Origin: JBEBXQ01 sp040391535
GTDB taxonomy: Bacteria > Bacteroidota > Bacteroidia > Cytophagales > Spirosomataceae
Direction of reading: 5' to 3'
DNA: 23,917 nt
NCBI GenBank assembly: GCA_040391535.1
Contig: JBEBXQ010000078.1
Coordinates: 1 to 23,917 of the forward strand
A program made the position numbers and the translations under genes. The number at the start of each line of letters is the position of its first letter. Position 1 is the first letter of the stretch. Shown in pieces: positions 13,425 through 20,725 of this stretch. A model generated the notes under the pieces. The model was given only the letters and a program-made list of their open reading frames with translations, had not been told where the DNA came from and ran no database searches.

Positions 13425-13682
13425 ATGCGCTATATTAAAGACATTGTTCATCCTGCCTACAAAATTAGTGTTTACCAGTGGAATGGAAAGTATATTATTA
13501 AAATTGAAGCAGGAGGCGTATACGAACAAACTTATAAAATAGAGGAAACCGAACTGGTTTCCGAAGAAGATCTGGATAAAATTGTGGATAATGAATTCGT
13601 TCGTAAGATTACAGAGCGTTTCAGAGATATGCACCAGGACTTTACGGGAAGCCTGCGCCGGAATGAAATAATTTTTGACTAA
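13425..13682 (+). CDS. Small conserved-looking hypothetical protein (85 aa)
   Basis: I do not recognise a named family. The protein is 85 aa, cytoplasmic and charged. The N-terminal half has alternating beta-type segments (YKISVYQWNGKYIIKIEAGG at 12-31), then YEQTYKIEETEL and an acidic helix SEEDLDKIVDNEFVRKITERFRDMH (46-70), and a C-terminal polar tail. This looks like a single compact alpha/beta domain. It has its own -7 element and sits divergently from the TPR lipoprotein gene. Its neat fit between two genes, the start just after the -7 element and the protein-like composition argue that it is real. Confidence 0.75.
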   Translation: MRYIKDIVHPAYKISVYQWNGKYIIKIEAGGVYEQTYKIEETELVSEEDLDKIVDNEFVRKITERFRDMHQDFTGSLRRNEIIFD

Positions 13683-13723
13683 AAAATATACGATCAAAAG
13701 CCACTTTGATACTGTTTTTATTA

Positions 13724-13731
13724 TATATTCG
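13724..13731 (+). promoter_or_regulatory. Possible -7 element of the large TPR gene
   Basis: TATATTCG resembles TAnnTTTG with the TTCG ending also seen before rpsO. TTTG at 13705-13708 is only 15 bases upstream, shorter than the normal spacing. The site lies 39 bases before the start codon of the 1000-aa TPR gene. Confidence 0.3.
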
Positions 13732-13770
13732 TTAACTACCTGAAACTAATTCTTTCTATATACTGCACCC

Positions 13771-16700
13771 ATGGTGATTAAACGTAGTCTTTCAACAATT
13801 GGCTTATACGCATTTCTCGGATTTTCATCCGCTTATGCACAAAATACCCTCGGCTATACGCAGCCCGAAGCACATTTTCGTAACGGACTGGAATACTTTG
13901 AAAAATCTAATTTCGTAGCATCCCGCGAAGAATTTGCTTCATACCTGAAAAGTAAAGATAATCTGCTGACGACCAGTGATTATAATGTAGTAACTGCCGA
14001 ATATTATATAGCGGTTACCGGCTTATACCTCAATTATCCGGAAGCAGAAGTACAGGTCGAGCGATTTGTGCGAAATCATTCCGAACATCCGAAAGCTCAG
14101 CTGATCTTCAGTGACCTGGGGCAATATTTCTTTGAATTGGGCGACTATGAGAAATCCATAGATTATCTGGAAAAAGCAGTCCGCGGACCGGGCGGTTCCA
14201 ATTCCAATACGATATATCAGCTGGCTATTGCTTACTATAAAACACAGCAATATGATCAGGCGTTACCACTATTCAGCCAGGTTAAGTCTGACCAGTCATT
14301 TCAGTATTCATCCGATGCATCCTATTTTGCCGGTGTAATTAATTATCAGCAGGGTAAATACCGGGAAGCTTACGAGGATTTCAAGAGAATTGAAACCAGT
14401 GAGCATTATAAAAATGAAGTGCCAAACTGGATTGTATCTTCCCTCTATCAGCTGAAGAATTATGATGAACTGCTTACTTATGGAGAGCGGCTGCTTACAC
14501 AACAACGAAACAATCCTGGTCTGAAAGAAGTAGCTCTGTATGTTGCTGAGGTTTATTATGAACAGAAGCAATATGAAAAGGCGGTTAGCGCCTACGAACG
14601 GTACAGCAACTTTAATCAGGGAGGTATGCCGGCAGTGGTTACACTGCATTATGGTCACTCTTTGTTCAAGCAGCAGAATTTCCCCGAAGCAGCTGAACAA
14701 ATGCGTGGAATTGCAGTTGCTAAAGATTCAGTGGGGCAATATGCTGCGTATCTGTCAGGGATCAGTTATCTGAATATAGAGCAGCCAGCCAACGCACTGC
14801 CCGCTTTTGCCAATGCCGCATCACTTGACTTCAATAAAGTAATTGCAGAAGAAGCTGCTTTTAACCATGCCAAACTGGCCTTAGAGTCGGGAAGTGCACA
14901 GGAGGCTGTGAAAGAGTTTACGGATTTCAATACGAAATACCCTAACAGTCAGTTCAATACCGAAGCTAATCAGCTGATCGCCGATGCCTATTCACGAGTA
15001 AATGATAATTCGGCTGCCATCAAACATATTGAAGGACTAAAATCGCGGAATGAGGAAATCAACCGCACTTATCAGCGGCTTACCTATAATCAGGCCTTGG
15101 CTGATTATAACCAGGGGAGATACCAGGCGGCGATGGCCAATGTGGATAAAGCCCTGAAGTTTCCGGTGAATGAAGAGATCTGGCTGGCTTCCAATTTCCT
15201 GAAAGCCGAAACTTACATTGGTTTGAAAAACGATAACGCCGCTATTGCACTGTTTGAACAAACCGCTAAGAATCCGAAAGCAGGTGCATACGGGGCCAGG
15301 AGCTTATATAACCTTGGGTACTTTTATTACAATCAGAAGAACTACAGCAAAGCACTTACTTACTTCAAAGATTTTACGAATAAGACGGAAGGTGTAAGCG
15401 GTACCATGATTGAAGATGCCTATGTGAGACTGGCCGACTGTTATCTTACCCAGAAAAACTATCGGGAGGCTTTAAGTACTTATGACAGGATTGTCGCTCA
15501 GGGAAAAGCCGAGAAAGATTATGCACTTTTTCAGAAAGGCCGTGCATATGTATATATGAATAATGAAATTGAGGCCAAGCGTCAGTTTGAAACACTGATG
15601 AATCAATACCCCGATTCAAGATATATTGACGATGCGATGTTTCAGCTGGCCGACCTTGATTTTCAGGCGGGATCTTATCAGCTGGCGATCCGCTCTTTCA
15701 CAAGACTGATTAATGAGCATGCTCAGAGTTATATGGTTCCGGCAGCTTTACTCAGAAGAGGGCAAGCTTATTATAATACCAGTTCGTATGAGAATGCCAT
15801 AGTCGATTTTAAACGTATCCTTGCTGAATATCCCAAGTCGCCTTCATCAAGCAGTGCACTGGAAGGATTGCAGGAAAGTTATAACGCAGTGGGCAGAACA
15901 GAGGAATTTGGCCAGGTATTGTCAACTGTCAGAAAAAGCAGTCCGGGAAATGCCAAACTGGAAGATGTTGAATTTGATAACGCCAGAAATTTATATTTTG
16001 CCGGGAAATATGATAGTGCCATTTCAGCGTTCCTGAGCTTTATCGACGCTTATCCGTCGAGCAGTAAAGTACCTGAAATCAAATACTTCCTTGGGGCGTC
16101 TTATGATAAGTCCGACAATTTTACCCAGGCTCTGCAGTATTATGGAATGGTAATAAAAGAAGCCCGGACTTCGTATGTGTCCGCAGCCGCTCAACGCTCG
16201 GCTGAAATTGAAATTAAACAGGGTAATACTAAAAACGGAATTACGCATTTAAGAACTGTTATTAAACAGACTGACAGCCATCAGGAAAGAGTGGCCGCTC
16301 TCACCACGCTGATGGATACTTATTATTCTATTGCCAGGTATGATTCTACTTTGTACTTCGCCAAAGAAATGGAAGATTTTAAGGATATTTCACCGGAAGC
16401 CTATAACAAGGCCAGGCTGTATCCGGGTAAAGTGGCTTATGTACAAGGCAATAACACCAAAGCCCTGACCGAGTTTAAGGCAGTAGCTTCCAGTATGAAA
16501 AACGAAGCCGGAGCTGAAGCCAAATATATGATCAGTGAAATTCAGTATAAAGAGAAAAAATACAAAGAAGCAGAAGCAACGATTTTTGAACTAAGTAAGG
16601 AGTTTGAAGGGAATGATTATTGGAGAGTAAGATCCTTTATCCTGTTATCGGATGTTTATCTGGCTCAGAATCAGAAAGAGCAAGCCAAGGCAACATTGCA

Positions 16701-16773
16701 GTCTATCATAGATAATTCAGATGATACGGAGGCGGTTGATGTTGCCAAAATTAAACTTTCTCAAATTAATTAA
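13771..16773 (+). CDS. Large periplasmic TPR-repeat protein (1000 aa)
   Basis: A signal peptide is clear: MVIKRS, a hydrophobic core, and a cut after AYA at residue 23. The rest is almost entirely tetratricopeptide/Sel1-like helical repeats, with many copies of the pattern Y-x-x-A-x-x-x-F/Y...P (for example QPEAHFRNGLEYFEKSNFVAS, YRQGK-type turns and ALxYFKDF), including the outer-membrane-assembly-like QxxLALYxLG-YP-S spacing near 640-700 (LMNQYPDSRYIDDAMFQLADL). It is therefore a long periplasmic superhelix, likely a scaffold or peptidoglycan/outer-membrane assembly factor. The outer-membrane barrel gene starts about 23-50 bases downstream, so the two are probably co-transcribed and may work as a pair. 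No enzymatic domain is seen. Confidence 0.88.
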   Translation: MVIKRSLSTIGLYAFLGFSSAYAQNTLGYTQPEAHFRNGLEYFEKSNFVASREEFASYLKSKDNLLTTSDYNVVTAEYYIAVTGLYLNYPEAEVQVERFVRNHSEHPKAQLIFSDLGQYFFELGDYEKSIDYLEKAVRGPGGSNSNTIYQLAIAYYKTQQYDQALPLFSQVKSDQSFQYSSDASYFAGVINYQQGKYREAYEDFKRIETSEHYKNEVPNWIVSSLYQLKNYDELLTYGERLLTQQRNNPGLKEVALYVAEVYYEQKQYEKAVSAYERYSNFNQGGMPAVVTLHYGHSLFKQQNFPEAAEQMRGIAVAKDSVGQYAAYLSGISYLNIEQPANALPAFANAASLDFNKVIAEEAAFNHAKLALESGSAQEAVKEFTDFNTKYPNSQFNTEANQLIADAYSRVNDNSAAIKHIEGLKSRNEEINRTYQRLTYNQALADYNQGRYQAAMANVDKALKFPVNEEIWLASNFLKAETYIGLKNDNAAIALFEQTAKNPKAGAYGARSLYNLGYFYYNQKNYSKALTYFKDFTNKTEGVSGTMIEDAYVRLADCYLTQKNYREALSTYDRIVAQGKAEKDYALFQKGRAYVYMNNEIEAKRQFETLMNQYPDSRYIDDAMFQLADLDFQAGSYQLAIRSFTRLINEHAQSYMVPAALLRRGQAYYNTSSYENAIVDFKRILAEYPKSPSSSSALEGLQESYNAVGRTEEFGQVLSTVRKSSPGNAKLEDVEFDNARNLYFAGKYDSAISAFLSFIDAYPSSSKVPEIKYFLGASYDKSDNFTQALQYYGMVIKEARTSYVSAAAQRSAEIEIKQGNTKNGITHLRTVIKQTDSHQERVAALTTLMDTYYSIARYDSTLYFAKEMEDFKDISPEAYNKARLYPGKVAYVQGNNTKALTEFKAVASSMKNEAGAEAKYMISEIQYKEKKYKEAEATIFELSKEFEGNDYWRVRSFILLSDVYLAQNQKEQAKATLQSIIDNSDDTEAVDVAKIKLSQIN

Positions 16774-16823
16774 CCCACTTCTTTTGTATTTAAACAATGA
16801 ACAGCATTGTAAGTCATACCATT

Positions 16824-18491
16824 ATGTCAAATAAAAAATTCCTTTGGGCATTAGGTTTTACATTTTCAATGGCCGGTATTTCGTCTGCCTTTGCACAACA
16901 AGGTGAAATTGAAAGCCAGACCTATGAGATTGTAAAGGAAAAAAGTATTGAGTTTCCCAAAGCCAGCAGACAGGTATCAAAGTTACAACCGGTACAGGAA
17001 GCCAATGAGCAGAAAAAACTGCGCTATACTTTCCGTGATCCGGACATTAAACTGTCCGTTCCGAAAATAACACCGGCTGCGGCTGCTTCCACAGACGAGC
17101 AGGAAAGAAAGGAAAAACCGGAAGGACTGGATAACTACCTGAAGCTTGGCGGCGGTAACTATGGAAGGTTTCTGGGAGATGCTTTTATAAGTGGCAGGTC
17201 GGGTGAAGATCTCGTGGTGTCTGCCAAACTCAATCATTTGTCCTCTTCCACAGGTCCGGTAAGAGGTAAGGAATCAGCAAACGGGCATACAGGAATCGGT
17301 TTGAATGCCAAGTATCTGGGTGCGTCATCGAAGGTTGACGGAGGTATATCCTTTGATCGTGACCGCTATTACTTTTACGGCCACCGTATGCCTGAAAATG
17401 TGACAGAAATAAACCGGGACAGCCTCAAGCAAACGCTTTCGCGTTTCGGGATTCACCTGGGCTTAGAAAACACCAAACCAGGTACACTGATTGACTATTC
17501 ATTCAAGACTGCCCTGAACACCGTTAAGGACCGTTATGCGGCTTCTGAAGTAGACTGGGGGACCAATCTGAGAACATCCCTGCCGTTGGGTGAAAATTAC
17601 TTTGCCGTTTTTGATGCGGATATGTATGTTTCTCAGCGTGTAGATGCACTGACCTACAACCGGAATATGTTCAGGGTGAAACCGGGTTTCAAATATGTAA
17701 GCGATCAGTTTGCGGTAACGCTGGCCCTGAATGCTGTCAATGAAACTGACAATGGCCTTGATGTGAACCGTACAAGAGCATATCCGGATATTAAGGTTGA
17801 TGTTCATCCGATTGAAGGGCTTCATATTTTCGGAGGCTGGAACGGGGATATTATCCGTAATACACTGAATGGACTATTACAGGAAAATCAATGGCTGGGA
17901 CCTAATGCTATGGTAGCTAATACCGAAAAGACAGCTGATATTTTCGGAGGAGTCAAAGGTGAAACGTCAGCAGGGATTAATTATGAAGGAAAGGTATCTT
18001 ACGCTACTTATAAGAACTTTTATGTATTCAACAATATGCTGGTTGATACCTCAAAATTCGCGGTATTGTATGACGGCACCAAAACCAGGGTACTGACTGT
18101 TTCGGGACATCTGGGATATGAAATGGATGATTTGTTCAAGTCGTCACTTAAGGTTAATTATTTCAACTATTCGTTAGGCAGACTGGAAGAAGCGTGGCAT
18201 CGCCCCGATTTGACTGTCAATTGGTTTAATGCTCTTACACTGAGCAAAAAGCTGTTCTTTACCACTGATCTTTACGTGATGAAGGGTATCAAGGGTAAGA
18301 ATTTTCAGACAGGAGAAGTCGTGAAGCTACCGGTTATTGCCGATCTTAACATTAAGATTGATTACCTGCTTACCCGTAATTTCGGAGCTTTTGTCGGATT
18401 AAATAACGTGTTTGGGAAAAATTATCAGCGTAATTTGTATTATTCTCAGCAGGGGCTCAACTTTGTTGGTGGTTTGTCTTTTTCTTTTTAA
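16824..18491 (+). CDS. Outer-membrane beta-barrel protein (TonB-dependent-receptor-like, without plug)
   Basis: From the ATG at 16824 the protein is 555 aa and starts with a normal signal peptide, MSNKK, a hydrophobic core and a cut after AFA at residue 24. An in-frame ATG nine codons upstream (16797) would add a polar extension before the signal, so the later start is preferred. After a charged, Lys/Glu/Pro-rich region of about 80 residues, the protein shows alternating amphipathic strands to the end (for example YFNYSLGRLEEAWHRPD), and ends in LSFSF, the aromatic C-terminus recognised by the BAM machinery. The C-terminal strands with NNVFGKNYQRNLYYSQQG resemble the last strands of TonB-dependent receptors, but no plug domain or TonB box is seen and the length is about half. 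It follows the TPR gene and precedes the HU/SPOR gene. Confidence 0.82.
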   Translation: MSNKKFLWALGFTFSMAGISSAFAQQGEIESQTYEIVKEKSIEFPKASRQVSKLQPVQEANEQKKLRYTFRDPDIKLSVPKITPAAAASTDEQERKEKPEGLDNYLKLGGGNYGRFLGDAFISGRSGEDLVVSAKLNHLSSSTGPVRGKESANGHTGIGLNAKYLGASSKVDGGISFDRDRYYFYGHRMPENVTEINRDSLKQTLSRFGIHLGLENTKPGTLIDYSFKTALNTVKDRYAASEVDWGTNLRTSLPLGENYFAVFDADMYVSQRVDALTYNRNMFRVKPGFKYVSDQFAVTLALNAVNETDNGLDVNRTRAYPDIKVDVHPIEGLHIFGGWNGDIIRNTLNGLLQENQWLGPNAMVANTEKTADIFGGVKGETSAGINYEGKVSYATYKNFYVFNNMLVDTSKFAVLYDGTKTRVLTVSGHLGYEMDDLFKSSLKVNYFNYSLGRLEEAWHRPDLTVNWFNALTLSKKLFFTTDLYVMKGIKGKNFQTGEVVKLPVIADLNIKIDYLLTRNFGAFVGLNNVFGKNYQRNLYYSQQGLNFVGGLSFSF

Positions 18492-18521
18492 CTTCGTTTT
18501 ATTGAATTTGTTTTAATATAA

Positions 18522-19604
18522 ATGATAGAAATGGTTAGAATAGATCAATACATCAGATCCTTGTTGTTCGAACACGATTGCGTGATCATTCCTGATTTCG
18601 GAGGCCTGCTGACCCGCCGTTCGGAGGCGGGTTATATAAGTAATGCAGGTATTTACACACCTTCCCGCAAAAAAGTGGCATTCAATGAGGTATTAAAACT
18701 GGATGATGGTCTGTTGGTTTATACCATTTCTATTCATGAAAAAATCAACCGTGAAGAAGCGTCACGGCTTGTCAGGGAGTTTGTAGATAAACTCCGGAGT
18801 AAACTTGCTTATAAGGAAGAGGTTGTTCTGAAAGGCATCGGTGCTTTTACAATGAATCAGGAAGGCAAATGCGTTTTTGAGCCTGATAACTTTACCAACT
18901 TTGATACGGAATGGTATGGCTTAAGCGAATTAGAGGCGAAAATGCTGCAGCAGGAATCTGAAATAGCAGAGGAAATATATCCTGAAAGTACTTTTACGGA
19001 AAGTTTTGAACCTGGTAAGCCCGTTTCGAAGTCCTATTTCCAATGGGCCGGATGGGCAGCAGCTGCAGTAATGGCCGGATTGCTGTTATTTGTAGGGGCT
19101 TATGGTGAAACTTTAGGGAATATTCAGGGTTCTGCTAATCCGTTTCATTCGATGAATCCCGCAAGTTGGTTGAATGGCATTTCTGAGGGAGTAAAGTCGG
19201 TATGGTCTGCAGGTGATGAAACCATTGCAGTAAAAGAGGTTGAAATGGCTGATAACACTGTGTTGACAGAGGAAAAGGCTGATGCTGTTATAATTCCGGC
19301 TGAGGAGAAGGAAGAGATATCTGTGTTGGCTACGGTTGCTGAAAGCGTTCCTTTGACTAAAAGGTATGAATTGATTGTCGGCTCATTTACCACCATGGAA
19401 GCTGCAGAAACCCTTAAGAATGAATTTATCCGGAAGGGATATGCCGATGCCTACATTATTGAAAAGGGAGGCCGTAAATTTCATAAAGTTGCTGCACTGA
19501 ATACAGATAACCTGAATGAGGCCTATACATTGCGTAAAAAACTGGAAAAAATATCCGGTGATGGTGTCTGGGTGTTTGAAGACAAAGCTGGGAGAAAAAA
19601 CTGA
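18522..19604 (+). CDS. HU-CCDC81 and SPOR domain transmembrane protein
   Basis: The 360-aa protein carries a prokaryotic CCDC81-like HU pair in the cytoplasm: residues about 4-60 (IDQYIRSLLFEHDCVIIPDFGGLL; key residues P24, D25, F26, G27, G28) and about 62-130 (VVLKGIGAFTMNQEGKCVFEP at 101-121; key residues G105, G107, F109). A single membrane helix lies at about 174-194. A flexible acidic linker follows, and a C-terminal SPOR domain covers about 281-355 (RYELIVGSFTTMEAAETLKN). SPOR domains bind peptidoglycan strands stripped of stem peptides, mostly at division sites. HU-type folds bind DNA or proteins. The layout therefore links cytoplasm or nucleoid to septal wall. A second ATG (18531) three codons in could also be used. 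A terminator follows. Confidence 0.92.
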   Translation: MIEMVRIDQYIRSLLFEHDCVIIPDFGGLLTRRSEAGYISNAGIYTPSRKKVAFNEVLKLDDGLLVYTISIHEKINREEASRLVREFVDKLRSKLAYKEEVVLKGIGAFTMNQEGKCVFEPDNFTNFDTEWYGLSELEAKMLQQESEIAEEIYPESTFTESFEPGKPVSKSYFQWAGWAAAAVMAGLLLFVGAYGETLGNIQGSANPFHSMNPASWLNGISEGVKSVWSAGDETIAVKEVEMADNTVLTEEKADAVIIPAEEKEEISVLATVAESVPLTKRYELIVGSFTTMEAAETLKNEFIRKGYADAYIIEKGGRKFHKVAALNTDNLNEAYTLRKKLEKISGDGVWVFEDKAGRKN

Positions 19605-19654
19605 ATCAGAGAGGGACGGCATTAGCCGTAGTTTACCCGCTTATACTATATTTT

Positions 19655-19684
19655 AAAAAGTCACCGTTCAGGATGACTTTTTTT
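19655..19684 (+). terminator. Terminator after the HU-CCDC81/SPOR gene
   Basis: AAAAAGTCA (19655-19663) and TGACTTTTT (19674-19682) form a 9-bp stem with a 10-base loop and a seven-T run (19678-19684). It ends the TPR-barrel-HU/SPOR unit before the TonB gene. Confidence 0.88.
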
Positions 19685-19698
19685 GTTATAATTGCATT

Positions 19699-19714
19699 AT
19701 CCGCAAAAGCGGAT
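19699..19714. promoter_or_regulatory. Perfect inverted repeat upstream of the TonB promoter
   Basis: ATCCGC-AAAA-GCGGAT is a perfect 6+6 inverted repeat whose right end reaches the position expected for the -33 element of the downstream promoter. This is a typical place for a dimeric regulator to bind. A short RNA hairpin is the alternative, but it has no T run. Confidence 0.45.
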
Positions 19715-19736
19715 AGGAAATCATACGAAATACGTC

Positions 19737-19744
19737 TAATTTTG
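19737..19744 (+). promoter_or_regulatory. -7 element of the TonB-folC promoter
   Basis: TAATTTTG matches TAnnTTTG exactly, 32 bases before the start codon. No TTTG is seen at -33, where the inverted repeat lies. Confidence 0.55.
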
Positions 19745-19776
19745 CGTTAAGACCTAAAATAATCATACAATCAGTC

Positions 19777-20703
19777 ATGGTTTCAACAGCTGTAGAAGAT
19801 CGTCAACGTATTGCTCTTTCCTGGGGCATGTCATTAGGCATTACCGGGTTATTGCTGTTGATGTTTGTTTTTATAAAATTAACACGAATGACACCACCCA
19901 TAGCACCGATGGAATTATTTCTGGAGGTCAATTATGGAGTGGATAATGTTGGAAGCGGTAATATTCAGACTTTCAATAAGGCCAATGATTCAAAAGTGGC
20001 TGAAAATATGAAAAGAGGAGAAGAGGAGAAGACCAAAAATGTGGTAACTCCCCCGAAACCTACACCACCTACTCCTCAACCCACCAAGGCAACTACCAAG
20101 ACTAAAGCTCCGGAACGGGTTATTACTTCCAAAGCGGAGGAATCTTCTGTGAAAGAGGTTGAGCGTCCGGAAACTAAAAATACACCTGCTGCCAGTACAA
20201 AACCAGCAGTGGAATCAACCCCGGCAAAAGTTGAGCCTAAGATCAATAATGATGCACTCTTTAAGAAATCAACAGGTGCTAATTCCGGAAGTAATGGCAC
20301 CAATGGAACCAAAGAGGGTATAGGCGGAAACAATAACGGAAATGATGCAAGCGGTGTAGGGGACAAAGGTGTAAAGGAGGGGAGTTTGTATTCGAAGAAT
20401 TACGAAGGCAGTGGCGGCGGTGGCGGTAGCAATGTCGGGTACAGCCTGGCCGGATGGCGCTGGAAAAGAGCACCGGTCGTTAATGATAAATCGGATGCCA
20501 CCGGGCAGATTATCTTCAAAATTATTGTGGATAGCAATGGCCGGGTAAAAAATGTGATTACGCAGAGTACCACCGTTACAGATTATGCAGTGGTGAATAA
20601 ATATAAGGATGCAGTAAGAGCCCTGACGTTCGAAAGAAGTACTTCAGCCAGTGCACCCAGCGAATCAACGGGAACGATTACTTTTAAAATCAGTTCAAAG
20701 TAA
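19777..20703 (+). CDS. TonB-like energy transducer
   Basis: This 308-aa protein has the TonB layout: a short cytoplasmic N-terminus, one membrane helix (about 15-34), a long Pro/Lys/Thr/Glu-rich periplasmic spacer (about 85-160, with PPKPTPPTPQP at 92-102), a Gly/Asn/Ser-rich flexible stretch (about 166-220), and a C-terminal TonB-type domain (about 222-308; GQIIFKIIVDSNGRVKNV at 243-260 and final FKISSK). TonB proteins transmit proton-motive-force energy from ExbB/ExbD to outer-membrane receptors. No exbB or exbD is adjacent, so partners must be elsewhere. The TonB C-terminal YP motif is not seen, and the recognisable signature is the GxxxFxxxVDxxGxV pattern common in Bacteroidota. folC starts 22 bases after it. 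Confidence 0.85.
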   Translation: MVSTAVEDRQRIALSWGMSLGITGLLLLMFVFIKLTRMTPPIAPMELFLEVNYGVDNVGSGNIQTFNKANDSKVAENMKRGEEEKTKNVVTPPKPTPPTPQPTKATTKTKAPERVITSKAEESSVKEVERPETKNTPAASTKPAVESTPAKVEPKINNDALFKKSTGANSGSNGTNGTKEGIGGNNNGNDASGVGDKGVKEGSLYSKNYEGSGGGGGSNVGYSLAGWRWKRAPVVNDKSDATGQIIFKIIVDSNGRVKNVITQSTTVTDYAVVNKYKDAVRALTFERSTSASAPSESTGTITFKISSK

Positions 20704-20725
20704 GTAAAGCATATTTCTGTACTAT

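Noticed and set aside
20076..20366. Minus-strand Leu/Pro/Val-rich open frame inside the TonB gene
   Set aside because: It arises from the repetitive Pro/Lys/Thr/Gly linker codons of TonB read backwards, not from a gene.
20390..20440. GGCGGCGGTGGCGG run as a simple repeat or attachment site
   Set aside because: It encodes the Gly linker of the TonB-like protein in frame.
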